From: Rhizophagus clarus
Lineage: Eukaryota > Glomeromycota > Glomeromycetes > Glomerales > Glomeraceae
Reading direction: 5' to 3'
Length of the DNA stretch: 64,000 nucleotides
NCBI GenBank assembly: GCA_015698045.1
Contig: BLAL01000197.1
Location: 930,001 to 994,000 of the forward strand
Shown here one piece after another: positions 1 through 11,334 of this stretch. The notes under the pieces were generated by a model. The model had not been told where the DNA came from and ran no database searches. It saw only the letters and a program-made list of their open reading frames with translations. Position numbers and translations under genes: made by a program. Every line of letters begins with the position of its first letter. The stretch's first letter is position 1.

Positions 1-275
1 TCTAAATAACTTAGTCATTTGTGATAGACTAAGTATGTATTTAATTAATTGTATGTGGTTATAAAAATTTTTAAATTATTCTTATTTACTGCATTAAAAA
101 TTTTCATACATTTAATTAAAGATTGATCCTGAGAATCATTTAACTAATGAAATGTGGAATAAATTTTCTTTTCAGTGGTTAAAATATGATAACAGAAAGA
201 TTTAATAATTTTGCCAATAAAAATGTGTACATAATCTCTGGGTATAATAAATGCGATAGTTTATGATGCCTTCAG
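1..275. other. AT-rich flank, nothing recognised
   Basis: The sequence is the 3' side of the first F-box gene. I see no ORF, repeat or RNA gene in it. Confidence 0.5.
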
Positions 276-1727
276 TTAAATATATTCATCATCATCAAAA
301 TCTGTAATTTTAAATTTCTTAATAACCCCTAATTTAATATACTTATTAATTATTTCAATATTTTTGTCAATTGCATCCAAGCTTTTTGTATTAAAATATC
401 TAACGATCACCAAGGAGAGTGGTTTTTGTGGTTTACGATCTATCCAATTTATAAAAAATGACTCTAATTCTTCTGGAAGTAATTTAAATTGTACTTTAAA
501 TTGATGATATAATATTAATTCATAAATATTTCTTGAGAATTTCACAATTGCCTCTAATGCCTCCTTTTCACTCAAATATTCTCTTCCACACCAGATTTTA
601 ATACTTTCTAAATTGTTACAACTATTAAAAATTATTTTTAATGTTTCTATTTCGCTAGATTTAATTCCAACAGAAATTTTTTTAAGATTTGAGCATAGCT
701 TGGCAATAGATAAATTTAATGAATTATTACTATAAGCTATATCTTCACCAATACAAATTTCTTTTAAATTCTTCCCATTGTTTTCTAAAAATTTTATTAG
801 CGAATTATTTTCTGGATAATTCTTTCGAATTTTTAAAACTTGTAATTTTGGAAGAATAACATATTGCAACTCTTCAAAAACACTAATACATTTAAAACTA
901 AATGATAAATGAAGTTCTTGTAAATCTAATAAATTATTAATAAATGATAATGAAAGAGAATGATATGATTCATAAAGATCTAATTTCATTAAATTATTAG
1001 GAAGTTTTAACAATAATGAAGGAATTGCATTTTTCAAACTTTCATCCGTCACATCATAACACAGCATCATAGAAAAACATTTTAAATTTCTTTGAACGGA
1101 AATTAAATCTGCTAGTCCACTTGATATAGTTCTTCTAAATTCTATAGAAAATATTTGTATATTGTAACATATTTGAGATAATTGATAAAATAATTCGGTG
1201 GAAACATTTGAATTACAATGTAATTCTGATAGATTTTTTAAGCAATTTTGTGCTCCAGGATATAAAGTAAAAGTCATATTTGATTTTGGGAAAAAAATTA
1301 AACTTTTTAAGGAAGTGACCTGATTCATGAGCATTTTAAATATTTCATTTACCACTATTTGTGTTTTATCATTAAGATTTTGTTCTGAAATGATTTGTTG
1401 ATTTTTGAGAAGCTTCTTAATTTTGTGATAAACTCTGTTAATAAATAGAACTTTACAGAATGTTGCGTAATTGAAAGTAGGAAATTTTGAAGTTGGGGTA
1501 GAAATAATAATTCCATTATCATGTAAAATTTTTTTTGATTCGATTGGAAGACAAGCGATTAAAGTTCTAAATTTTGAAGTATTATAGTTATTAATATCAC
1601 TCCATAAAAATTTCATTGAAATTTCACACCAAAAACGATTAACTAATATGCATGAATATAAAGTAAGTTGGTCTTCTTTTAAGTGTTCAAAAATTTCATT
1701 TAAACAATCGACAGGAAGTTGAAACAT
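276..1727 (-). CDS. F-box/LRR-like protein, copy 1
   Basis: This is a 483-aa protein with an N-terminal F-box at about residues 3-45 (LPVDCLNEIFEHL, then CILVNRFWCEIS and a W-D at the end). Degenerate leucine-rich repeats follow to the C-terminus. F-box proteins of this type are known as substrate adaptors that bind Skp1 in SCF ubiquitin ligases, with the LRR part as the likely substrate-binding face; the substrate is unknown. I place the start at the ATG at 1725-1727 because the open frame upstream reaches only a TTG, and the F-box follows the ATG directly. The gene is uninterrupted with no intron. The tail ends in an acidic FDDDEYI. Its neighbour at 3758-5209 is a close paralogue of exactly the same length, so the two arose by tandem duplication. 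Confidence 0.9.
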   Translation of the reverse strand: MFQLPVDCLNEIFEHLKEDQLTLYSCILVNRFWCEISMKFLWSDINNYNTSKFRTLIACLPIESKKILHDNGIIISTPTSKFPTFNYATFCKVLFINRVYHKIKKLLKNQQIISEQNLNDKTQIVVNEIFKMLMNQVTSLKSLIFFPKSNMTFTLYPGAQNCLKNLSELHCNSNVSTELFYQLSQICYNIQIFSIEFRRTISSGLADLISVQRNLKCFSMMLCYDVTDESLKNAIPSLLLKLPNNLMKLDLYESYHSLSLSFINNLLDLQELHLSFSFKCISVFEELQYVILPKLQVLKIRKNYPENNSLIKFLENNGKNLKEICIGEDIAYSNNSLNLSIAKLCSNLKKISVGIKSSEIETLKIIFNSCNNLESIKIWCGREYLSEKEALEAIVKFSRNIYELILYHQFKVQFKLLPEELESFFINWIDRKPQKPLSLVIVRYFNTKSLDAIDKNIEIINKYIKLGVIKKFKITDFDDDEYI

Positions 1728-1774
1728 TATTATTTTTAGGTATAACAAAAAAAGATTTTTTAATTTTCATTTTA

Positions 1775-1842
1775 AAGTTCGTTTGTTGTGTTACAAATAT
1801 AGTCATGTGGTTATACAATTACATGATTATCATGTGACAGAT
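1775..1842 (-). promoter_or_regulatory. Duplicated 5' flank of F-box copy 1
   Basis: About 65 bp containing GTCATGTGGTTATACAATTA and a following ATGATTATCAT lie just upstream of the ATG. The same stretch occurs upstream of F-box copy 2 at 5280-5343. The shared block is either the edge of the duplicated unit or a conserved promoter; no TATA box is obvious. Confidence 0.5.
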
Positions 1843-3757
1843 TAATAAGCGCAGCAATTTTGTGTTGCACACTCATGAGTCATGATCGGCACCTAAACGA
1901 ATTTTGACGTAGTATAAATCCGATTAAGTTCTAGTGAATAATTTTTTTTTTTCTCAGATTGATCTCGTTAATTAAATTTAATTTTTTAACAAAAAAAAAT
2001 ACTCAAATAAATAATTTAGTAAATTACTTTTTATTCTTATATTAATATCTTTTTTTATACTGCAACCTTGAAAATTGGATGTCAAATTAGTTAAGATGAT
2101 GTTCTATTAATTATTTAAATTCGTAATAATATTTCATAACGATTTGATAATTTACGAAAATTTTCGTAACAATTTCCTAGTTAATTCAGATCAAATAATT
2201 CAATAAATTTCTTTAATTCTGAACCGGAAGAATAATTGTTATCACGTGAAATTCTAAAAATAAAATGTCGTGAGTTCAATTTCTTAAAAAAAAAAAATAT
2301 TTATTTGTTCCACAGAACTATTACATTTAATTAGGTTGTTGCGTTTATACCAATTTTTAGAGGGATTGTTATTACTTAACATTCTACTTTAAGATTTTCA
2401 CAAATATTGGAATGAAAATCATTTCTACAGCTCAAATAATTAAAACAGAATTTCTTATTTTTAAATGCTAAACAAATAGATTAAAGTTAACGACATAATT
2501 ATATAATTAATTATTACGTTATTGTAGGTAGTTATTGCCGCGTTATGAAAATTTTTAATTATTATCTGCATTAAAAACTTCCATTCACTTAATTGATGTA
2601 AAGAAATAATGGTTGTCGTATCTATTAAGGTCTTTTCTTTAATAAAAACGTGTATTTTAATATCTAAAAATTTAACTAATTTACCTATTACAAGATTTAT
2701 TTTGCACCCTATAAATTATTATTCGAGTTTAAAAATTTATTACTTTTACTGAAAAAAATAAGTTTCACCTACAGTGTTGGCAAGTTTAATTGAAAATATA
2801 AAAGGAATACTTTCTAAAACTAATATATTTTGTAACAACATTGTTATTATCCATGCAATTTATCAAAATTAAAAATATCTTAAACTAGGAACGCACAGCT
2901 TTGGGAGAAGCGAAATTTGATTTACTTAATCATTTGATAAACCTAGTTTACTACAAATTTGTTAATATTTTCACCACAACATTTTATTAGTGAAATTTTT
3001 GTGTTCACATTTTGCTTCGGTAAATTTGCGAATTGTAATAATTCTTTTTTATATTTATTTAGCTTTAAAATAACAAATGCTTTAACCAATTAATTAACAG
3101 AATACAACAAATCAGGAAGATTAAGTAAAACACCAAGGTAAAGTAAAACACAATAAAGGCGATTAAACCGGCTAAGATCAAATAAATGTGACTAAGGATT
3201 AAATTCCAGGAGCAAACCAAAAGTTGGAATCTAAGTCTTCCCGATGAAAAGAAAGAGAGAGAGCATCAATAACGTTTTCAAATAAAAAAAAAAAAAAAAT
3301 GATGCCAAAACAATAAAAATAAACTAGCAAACATACCCTTCTACTTGTAGTTTCAAAACCCATACTGGAGTCCAATGTGTTTCTAAAAAAAAAAAAAATG
3401 AGAAAGAGAAAAGAATGTTAATACCATTTTAAATGAAAAAAAATGATACCAACATAATAATAACAAAAAAAAAATAAGAAATATACCTCCCTAGCCTCCA
3501 AAAAAAAAGAAAGTTTCGCGTCCAATAAATAACAATAATAAATTCAAAATTATTTTGTACAAAAAAGAATAAATTTAGAATGGATCTGAGATTTAGTGAG
3601 TAAAACGTGTAATAATTTAAGACAAGCCACATTAAAAAATTGTTTAGCTAAATCATCACCAATTACATTTATTAAGAAATAACTAATGAAAGTATGTATG
3701 TGTGTTACATCATAAACTAATAATATACTACTTTAAATGTGATATTATTGTGATATT
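1843..3757. other. Intergenic, no gene supported
   Basis: AT-rich DNA with several A-runs (for example near 3285 and 3385). A 67-codon frame on the minus strand at 3429-3632 is low-complexity F/Y/I-rich sequence across A-runs and I do not accept it. Confidence 0.5.
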
Positions 3758-5209
3758 TTAATTATATTCTTCATCATCAAAATCTGTAACTTTAAACTTC
3801 CTAACAACTCCTAATTTTATATACTTGTTAATTATTTCAATATTTTCATAATTTTTATCTAAACTGTTTGCATCATAATTAACAACCACTAATGAAATTG
3901 ATTTTTGTGACTTACAATCTGTCCAATTTATAAAAAAAGACTCTAATTCTTCCGGAAGTAATTCATATTGCACTCTCAATTGATGATATAATATTAATTC
4001 ATCAATATTTCTTGAGTATTTCACAATTGCTTCTAATGCCTCCTTTTCGTTCAAATAATCCTTTCCACACCAAATTTTAATACTTTCTAAATTTTCACAA
4101 CAATTAAAAATAATTTTTAATGTTTCTAATTCACTAGATTTAATTCCAACAGAAATTTTTTTAAGATTTGGACATAGCCTAGCAATAGATAAATTTAATG
4201 AATTATCACTACAAACTGTATCTTCTCCAATACAAATTTCTTTTAAATTTTTCCCATTTTTTTCTAAAAATTTTGTTAATAAATCATTTCTTGGATAACT
4301 CTCTCGAATTTTTAAAACTTGTAATTGTGGAAAAATTACATATTGCAACTCTTTGAAATCACCAATGCATTCATCAAAACTAAATGTTAAATGAAGTTCT
4401 TGTAAATCTAATAAATTATAAATAAATGATAGTGAAAGAGAATGATATGCTCCATAAAGGTCTAATTTCATTAAATTATTAGGAAGTTTTGACAATAATG
4501 AAGGAATTGTATTTGTCAAACTGTCAGCCGTCACATCATAATATAGCGTCATATAAAAGCATTTTAAATTTCTCTGAACGGAAATTAAATCTGCTAGTCC
4601 ACTTGATATAGTTCTTCTAAATTCTATAGAAAATATTTGTATATTGTAACATATTTGAGATAATTGATAAAATAATTCGGTGGAAACATTTGAATTACAA
4701 CGTAATTCTGAAAGATTTTTTAAGCAATTTTGTGCTCCAGGATATAAGGTAAAAGTTATATTTGAATATGGGGAAAAAAATAGACCTTTTAAAGAAGTGA
4801 CCTGTTTCATGAGCATTTTAAATATTTCATTTACCACTATTTGTGTTTTATTATTAAGATCTTGTGGCGAAATAGTTTTTTGATCTTCAAGAAGTTCCCT
4901 AATTCTGTAATAAACTATGTTAATAAATAGAACTTTACAGAATGTTGCGTAATTGAAAGTCGGAAATTTTGAAGTTGAAGTAGAAATAATAATTCCATTA
5001 TCGTGTAAAATTTTTTTTGACTCGATTGGAAGGCAAGCGATTAAAGTCTTAAATTTTGAAGTATTATAACTATAAACATCTCTCCAGAAAATTTTCACTG
5101 AAATTTCACACCAAAAACGATTAACTAATATGCATGAATACAAAGTAAATTGGTCATCTTCTAAGTGTTCGAGAATTTCATATAAACAATCTGCGGGAAG
5201 TTGAGACAT
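3758..5209 (-). CDS. F-box/LRR-like protein, copy 2
   Basis: This 483-aa protein is collinear with the gene at 276-1727. The F-box is at residues 3-45 (LPADCLYEILEHL, CILVNRFWCEIS), with the same irregular LRR blocks after it and the same acidic tail (FDDEEYN). The likely role is as an SCF ubiquitin-ligase adaptor; the target cannot be told from sequence. The start is the ATG at 5207-5209, in the same position as in copy 1. Differences from copy 1 are scattered substitutions, plus small compensating changes such as a one-residue gain near SFDECIGDF. Long stretches are identical at the DNA level (for example about 4560-4690 versus 1075-1205), so the duplication is fairly recent or homogenised by gene conversion. 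There is no intron. Confidence 0.9.
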   Translation of the reverse strand: MSQLPADCLYEILEHLEDDQFTLYSCILVNRFWCEISVKIFWRDVYSYNTSKFKTLIACLPIESKKILHDNGIIISTSTSKFPTFNYATFCKVLFINIVYYRIRELLEDQKTISPQDLNNKTQIVVNEIFKMLMKQVTSLKGLFFSPYSNITFTLYPGAQNCLKNLSELRCNSNVSTELFYQLSQICYNIQIFSIEFRRTISSGLADLISVQRNLKCFYMTLYYDVTADSLTNTIPSLLSKLPNNLMKLDLYGAYHSLSLSFIYNLLDLQELHLTFSFDECIGDFKELQYVIFPQLQVLKIRESYPRNDLLTKFLEKNGKNLKEICIGEDTVCSDNSLNLSIARLCPNLKKISVGIKSSELETLKIIFNCCENLESIKIWCGKDYLNEKEALEAIVKYSRNIDELILYHQLRVQYELLPEELESFFINWTDCKSQKSISLVVVNYDANSLDKNYENIEIINKYIKLGVVRKFKVTDFDDEEYN

Positions 5210-5274
5210 TGTTTTTAAGTATAACAAAAAAAAAAAAAAAGATTTAGAATTTTAATTAAAACGACATAGTCATT

Positions 5275-5343
5275 TTAAGTTCATTGGTTGTGTTGCAAAT
5301 ACAAAGGTCATGTGGTTATACAATTACATGATTATCATATGAT
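5275..5343 (-). promoter_or_regulatory. Duplicated 5' flank of F-box copy 2
   Basis: This is the counterpart of 1775-1842, nearly identical over about 55 bp (GTCATGTGGTTATACAATTA and onward). Similarity fades at about 5345, which marks the upstream edge of the duplicated unit. Confidence 0.5.
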
Positions 5344-6221
5344 GTTTAATGATAATCTGCTCTAATATTTAACGTAGTTATCGCCGTTTCAATTTAGTGC
5401 GACCCCGATCGTGTAACAACATGTAAATCACTTTTGATTTCCCCCGATTTTCTCCATTTTTTCGCAAACAAAACTTTTCTATTATATTGATCCTATTGTA
5501 ATTTCCTGTAATTTCAAAAGCTTTTATCGTAAACTACATATTTTACAAAATTTGAGGTATGGTATTTAACAGGCTAAAGTTTGGTTTTCAAGCTATGAAG
5601 TTTAAGAGATTTCCTTGATTTCTTTTTTTACGCTAAATCTCCTTAAAAAGTTTATAAAATAAATAAAATTTTTAAGTTTTATAACAGTTAAAACTTTTAA
5701 AAATAAAAGATTTATTAACTAACGACTTATTATGACTTTTTGTAGATTTAACAAATACATGTTAGATATAGAATACAGAGTTTATATTTTAATACAATGT
5801 TTAATAGTTAGTTAGCAACATATAAACAGGTATATTGTTAGATTAAACAACTTTAAAGCAATTTGTTCACTTGTAAAAATGTATCCAATATTTACTTTCA
5901 TTTTGTTCTTTTTATTGTAAAATAATTTTCTTTTATTATTTTTCTTTTGACGCGTATATACAAGTAGTCTTGTGACAACAATAACATAAAATCTTATTGG
6001 CTAAATCATCACATGAACTGAAACTTGCAATAATACGATATAAGCATACGTTGAATCTTTAATGTAGTATAATATGATTAAGTGGTGAACAATTTTCATC
6101 CTATTTCATCTTTAAGTTTTAATTTTCAAGACTGTTGATTTAATTTTAAATTTTTAGCAAAAACAAATTTTTCATTTGATAATTTAGTATATTATTTTTT
6201 GGCGACAATTATTCGTACCCC
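5344..6221. other. Intergenic, no gene supported
   Basis: AT-rich sequence without a credible ORF. A stretch near 5985-6020 (TTATTGGCTAAATCATCAC) partly recurs at about 3640-3662, just downstream of F-box copy 2, so it may be part of an old repeat. Confidence 0.4.
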
Positions 6222-6866
6222 ACTTTTGTTATTTGTACCCCCTGCAATATAATCAATATGCGATTGGTCAATTCATATTTACATTATCAGTTAATAAATT
6301 TTATTGCGCAAAATTGACGAAACAATGATTTCATAAATGATTGTAAGACCAAGCCACTTAATAATCAAGATTTTTTTTGCATCTTTTTTTTACGTCATCT
6401 TGTGCTTTCTCTCAAAGTTTTTTTTAAAAAATTGTTATTTTTGATTATTAAGATGCTTCTGTCATAATACAATATATACAATAGTACTGATGATAAGGAA
6501 ATGTACTCGTTGCTATCAGCCTGGACATAATTCTCGTTCTCGTCAACTAAACAAAAATTTGAATGAATTATCTAGCATTAGATAACTTGTAGCAATAAAT
6601 CTTTTAATATTTTGTTTTAATAAAGGATAATGATATATCCGTTTATAAAAATGTATCCATTTATAAAATAAAGCAAAAATAAAAGTTATTATTTGATTCT
6701 ATTAAAATCAATTTTAAGAGAAGCAGTTCAATTTGTATTATGTTTAATTTTCTTTTCATTAAAATAATTTTTTCCGAATTTATTAGAATACATATTTTTG
6801 ACAATATAAATATAAATTGACCAATCACGTAACAATTTTATTGCGGGGTGTGAATAACAAAAATGA
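6222..6866. mobile_element. MITE-like element with ~57-bp inverted ends
   Basis: The left end (6223-6280) and right end (6808-6864) are inverted copies of each other. Both carry TTTTGTTATT, then ACCCC, GCAATA and GATTGGTCAATT in the same order, with scattered mismatches. The 645-bp interior has no coding potential. I cannot define the target-site duplication, so the exact ends are uncertain. This is a non-autonomous DNA transposon of unknown superfamily, clearly aged. Confidence 0.65.
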
Positions 6867-6887
6867 AGCAAAGAAGACCAAAATCCA

Positions 6888-7420
6888 TTACGGATTGAGT
6901 ACAAAATAGTAATTTTCTGATAATAAAAATAACTTGATTATAAAATACTGCAGGGATTTTTTTTCTTGAGAAATAGATTTTATTAGCATGAGAAGGTTTT
7001 TGAAAGAGGAAGGGTGATCGGGCGATGAGTGTCGAAGAGAAGCACGTCGTTCATGAAATGCTGCTGAGTTATATGATATTAAGTACTTTCCATCATTGAT
7101 TTGATCAAAAATATTTCCTATTTTGGTGATAGTTTCGAACATCTTTTGACATACAGAACTGGGTCAAATCTTGATATGTGCCAATTGAATCAAAAATTAA
7201 ATTTTAATATGAATGAAAAATAATTTCAATTACTAGATGATAAATTGCACCTTTCATTAATTGTTAATGTAGAGTTCTTAATAATTCTTTGATTGTTACA
7301 TATTCGTCCCAAAAGAATGCTCCCTTTTTAATCTGCGACTTGAATGTGCCAGTACATCCTATCATTATTTCACGACATAATTTTGCTCTCAATGCACATG
7401 ATTTATGAACATTCTGAATA
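6888..7420 (-). pseudogene. Relic of an unrecognised gene
   Basis: Two coding-looking minus-strand pieces lie close together. The upstream piece, about 7265-7413, reads KSCALRAKLCREIMIGCTG and continues to a W-D-E-Y segment before a stop. The downstream piece, 6888-7142, reads MFETITKIGNIFDQINDGKY and then AAFHERRASLRHSSPDHP. Both have normal amino-acid composition, unlike the AT-noise around them, but they are in different frames with about 120 bp of non-coding sequence between. I do not recognise the family. It could be a host gene or a transposon gene. It sits directly beside the MITE at 6222-6866. Confidence 0.3.
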
Positions 7421-8946
7421 TATAAATTCATCATTCTCCTTAGTTATGAACATAATATCAGGTTTCCATCTCTTTTTATATCTTGTACTGTACATGTGAA
7501 ACTTGGATGCTCATAATTAAGAAACAAATAAATTAACATTAAAATATTCAATTTTGCAAAGAATGATTTAGATGCTGATCATTCAAAAGGATTATTATAT
7601 AAAGGAGCATTAATTATGGAACAACAACATTGTTCAAATAGGTAAAACCTGAACTTTATCAAATTTTCTAAATTTTTATTGTAATTTTTAAAGTTTTAAT
7701 TTTACTTTCTACCCAATCCCTAGTATGAATAATTCATATGACAAACTTGTCATACCTTACATTAAAAAGTTTAATATAAATTTATTATATTATTTTTTTC
7801 TGTAAAATGGGGAGTATTTTTTTTTGATGCCATCTTTCTTGCCAGTTGCTTAAATGGGAAAAATTAAGTTTTATAGTGGTGTTTAGATCTGTTATATTAA
7901 ATGTAAAAATATAAATACCATAAATTATTTTTGTTGAACTAACACTGAATTAGAAGTGTGATAATAATCTACTTCTTCATATTCAAGGTGCGCCTTACGA
8001 TCACAATGCATAGTTGTTGATAATTATCATCATCAACTTTCTTTAGTATCACCTGATATTACCTAGCTAAGGGTGCTGTCAAGTTAGTTACAAGATATTA
8101 ATTTATTTAAAAGATTAAATAATAAATCTTGATAGAGCTTTCTTAAATAATAATGTTAAAATATATTGTTATACACCAATATATTTTATTTTGCCAGGAA
8201 ATCAGCATAGTAGTAATATAAGTATTGTTTAATACAAGTTTTTCTTTGAATTTAGTTATGTTATATTTAATAAAATCAAGAGGAGTCTCTTCAATTAATA
8301 AATTTTATCACTAATTATTCTTTTTGTTGCCATTTCCTTTTTTTATATATATCATTTTAATTATTCAAGTCATGTGTAAAATCAAATGCAAACTATCAAA
8401 TTAGTTGCATATCTACATTGCCTTTTAGTTCATCCTGTCCGATCTTCATTCACATTCTCGTCATGTTTGTGCATTTTTATAATAATTACTGAATTAATGG
8501 TACTGTATTCAAATATACTAAACTAATATGCTCATTCTATCATGTTATAATTGTCATATGTTGAACTCCACCTTGTTTTAATATTCAAATAATAAGATTG
8601 AGCTCCTCAAAGCTAGTTACTTCAGCCTGGCGTGCAAATCTTTCTTTACGTTGTAAAGAAAACCTAGTTTTAACTGTGAGTTTATAAAACTAAATATTCA
8701 ATATACTTAATATTCAGTATAATATAATAATCCATATTATAATACTATTTTTTTTAGCATCCTCGTATAATATAGCTCAGTTTACTTTGTATAATATTAA
8801 TATCTTGTTGCAATACTATATATAATGTACGTGCTGAGTGCGCGTATGAACAATATTCTCTCTCTACAGTTTGCAATCTAAGCTATAAAAAAGAAATGAA
8901 TTAATAGTAAAATAATTTTTATGATTTGTAATTTAAATACATAGTA
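7421..8946. other. Intergenic, nothing recognised
   Basis: AT-rich sequence with no ORF of credible composition and no repeat that I could match elsewhere in the window. Confidence 0.4.
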
Positions 8947-9114
8947 TTAAAGGTTGTCGAATCGATGTTTGCAAGTTTTAACAAATTTCAAGAGAAACAT
9001 CTTCTTTATCAAAAAATTCTTTAAGTAACAAATTTTTGTATTTTGCGGGAAGATTTGGGAAAATATTTTCAAGTCTTTAGTGAATTGCTTGATGACATCC
9101 AAAAATTCATGCAT
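8947..9114 (-). CDS. Possible small ORF or gene fragment, 55 aa
   Basis: The minus-strand frame opens with ATG at 9114 and reads MHEFLDVIKQFTKDLKIFSQ, then a lysine-rich part to a stop at 8947. The frame is also open for some codons upstream of the ATG, so this may be the tail of a decayed gene rather than a small protein. No family is recognised. Confidence 0.2.
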   Translation of the reverse strand: MHEFLDVIKQFTKDLKIFSQIFPQNTKICYLKNFLIKKMFLLKFVKTCKHRFDNL

Positions 9115-9128
9115 TCTGCTGTCTTTTA

Positions 9129-10489
9129 GAAGATAATATAAATTAATTTGTTTTACTAATGCATGCCTTTTTTTTAAAACTTAATTAGATTTCTTAGTGC
9201 TTATTGTTTATTTTAAATCATATTTAAGAGCTTAACTATTCAAATTTGAAGCTTAATTATTTTAAATCTTAAAGTGCTTCATTATTAAAGAATTTCCTCA
9301 AGATGTAATTACGGCTGCTTTGTATTTAAAATTGAGTTTGCGTAGCATCATGATTATTTCACGTATGAATCATAAGTATATACTAGCGTATGTATACAAT
9401 TTAATTGTAGAGACTAAAGGTGTCTGTAAATTTAGAAGACAAATTTAAATAAAGTAATATTATGAATTATTGCGAAAACAATTCTCTAAGTGCTAACAGC
9501 TTTTCCCTAAACATTTGCGCCTTCATTTTTATTATTAATTTCTAATATCTCATTATCTTTCTCTTATAGCAACAAAAAGAGAATAATATGATCATTTGAA
9601 TTTGCGATCAAAATTGATAAATTTCCCGTAAATAATGAAGAAAAGATCTATCCAGGGTCTCATATTTGATAATAATAGTACTCCATAGTCCAGTATGACA
9701 AATAGTGGATGAGAAGGATGATTTTATGACCATAACCTTTAAACTTTTTCTTTTATCTAACTGCTACTAGCTTTTTGTTTTGAATAAGTATACCATTAAA
9801 TAAATGAAGAATTATTAAATTAAATATTAATTAAATATAAGTTCACAATAATATTAGCTTACTAAAATCAACAATGTTCTTATTAATATCACATAGAGCG
9901 GCATATTATTTATTCTTTCGATCTTAACCTTTTTTATTGTGTTAATTCTATTATTATATTAATTAATAATTAAAATAATTCATATTTTTGTAGAAGATTA
10001 GTGTAAAATATCTTTGAGAAAATGAATCAGAGATAAACTTTAAGAGTATCAATGAAAAATCAAAAGTAAATAATTCTATAAATTTTCATAAATGACAGTA
10101 AATGTGTAGAGTAAATAGTTGTTTATCAGTATGATCTCAATTTTGTTAAACCGAACTTATAATATGAATATAATATTTGTAATTTTTTTCAATATTTCAA
10201 TTAAAAATTATTTTAATTTTTATTTTAGAATACTTCAGTTGTTGAATTACTCTGAATTCCTTTAAACTAGGTCATTATTAAATAAAAATTATGAGTTTCG
10301 GTATTTAAATTATAGTGATAAACTTGGTAAAAAATTCCTGAAAAATTTACCTTTGCTCCATGAGTCAGATGACCTTCAGATAATAAATTTAAACTTAATG
10401 GCTTCAAAAAAAACTTATGTTTATTTATATAAAATATATAAAAATAAAAAAACAAACAAAAATAAAAGACAAATTTAAAATTTATAAAT
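9129..10489. other. Intergenic, nothing recognised
   Basis: AT-rich sequence without supported features. Confidence 0.4.
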
Positions 10490-11334
10490 TTACTTTTGCT
10501 TTTCAAAACAATTATCGAATAAATTCTTAACCTCAGCATTTACAAATCTTTCGAATTCTTTTACTAAGTATTTGTATTCACATCAACAACAGAAGAAGCA
10601 AGCTCTTTCATAACTTCTTTAAAATTCTTAGCTTCAACAAAAGAAATTTTATATGGATCCATTCTAGTGTATTGATAATAAGAAACTTCAGGAGCTTCTC
10701 CCATAGCAGAAGGAAAAAGTTGATATCTGAGCATTATATAATCCAATGCTTTTCTCAAGAATTCTTTAATATTTTTTTTCTTCTACACCTTTCTTAACAG
10801 TAAACGCAAAAAAAGCTGAAGCAAATTCCATTTTCGAGGGAGGAAGAACAAGTCCAAATGACATAAGAACTGGCATTATAGTATCACTGGTGCGAGAACA
10901 ATCATGGCATACTTTGTATTTTTCGTTAAATTCGATATCTTGACCTATGACCTTTTTGCAGATCATACATTTACGAGGTTCAGACTCTTCAGCAGAAGTG
11001 AAACTTCTGATAATAGCCCTTCCGTTTAAGATTTTTTTTTCTTGCCCTTTAGAAGCTCCAATTTTAAGGATATCATCTTTAATATTTTTATATGCTTCTT
11101 CTAGGAATTTTTTGGTAGCATTTTCATTGGTGAATTTTTCAAAAATGACAAAAAGTAAAACTTCGGTACAAGAGTCAGGAACTTTTTCTCTATCAATGCT
11201 AATAACTGCACATTTGGATCGAGAGATAGTTTTTCATAATTAATAATAGGGTAGGGAAGTTTATCATCAATGAGGACAGCAAGGAAAGTAGGTGCTAAAA
11301 ATTCTTTTCCTTCAATAAAACAGTTAAGACTCAT
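10490..11334 (-). pseudogene. Frameshifted gene with a CxxC-CxxC zinc ribbon
   Basis: Four consecutive open pieces on the minus strand read as one protein of about 270 residues. It starts MSLNCFIEGKEFLAPTFL (ATG at 11332-11334). The middle piece runs in one frame from about 11235 to 10766 and includes DREKVPDSCTEVLLFVIFEK and a RKCMICKK...KVCHDC pair, spaced like a zinc ribbon. The next piece (10564-10758) contains LDYIMLRYQLFPSAMGEAPE. The tail reads YLVKEFERFVNAEVKNLFDN and stops at 10490. Three frame changes separate the pieces: near 11200-11235, in the A-run near 10775-10780, and near 10562-10568. One lies in a homopolymer, so sequencing error is possible there, but three breaks favour a pseudogene. 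I do not recognise the family; the N-terminus is only vaguely like Crinkler-type headers. Confidence 0.6.

Noticed and set aside
3429-3632. 67-codon minus-strand frame
   Set aside because: Low-complexity F/Y/I-rich translation of A-runs next to the F-box genes.
10267-10539. 90-codon minus-strand frame
   Set aside because: It overlaps the 3' end of the zinc-ribbon gene in another frame and its remainder is AT-noise.
10947-11243. 98-codon plus-strand frame
   Set aside because: It is antisense to the zinc-ribbon gene, whose own reading has better composition and a Cys pattern.
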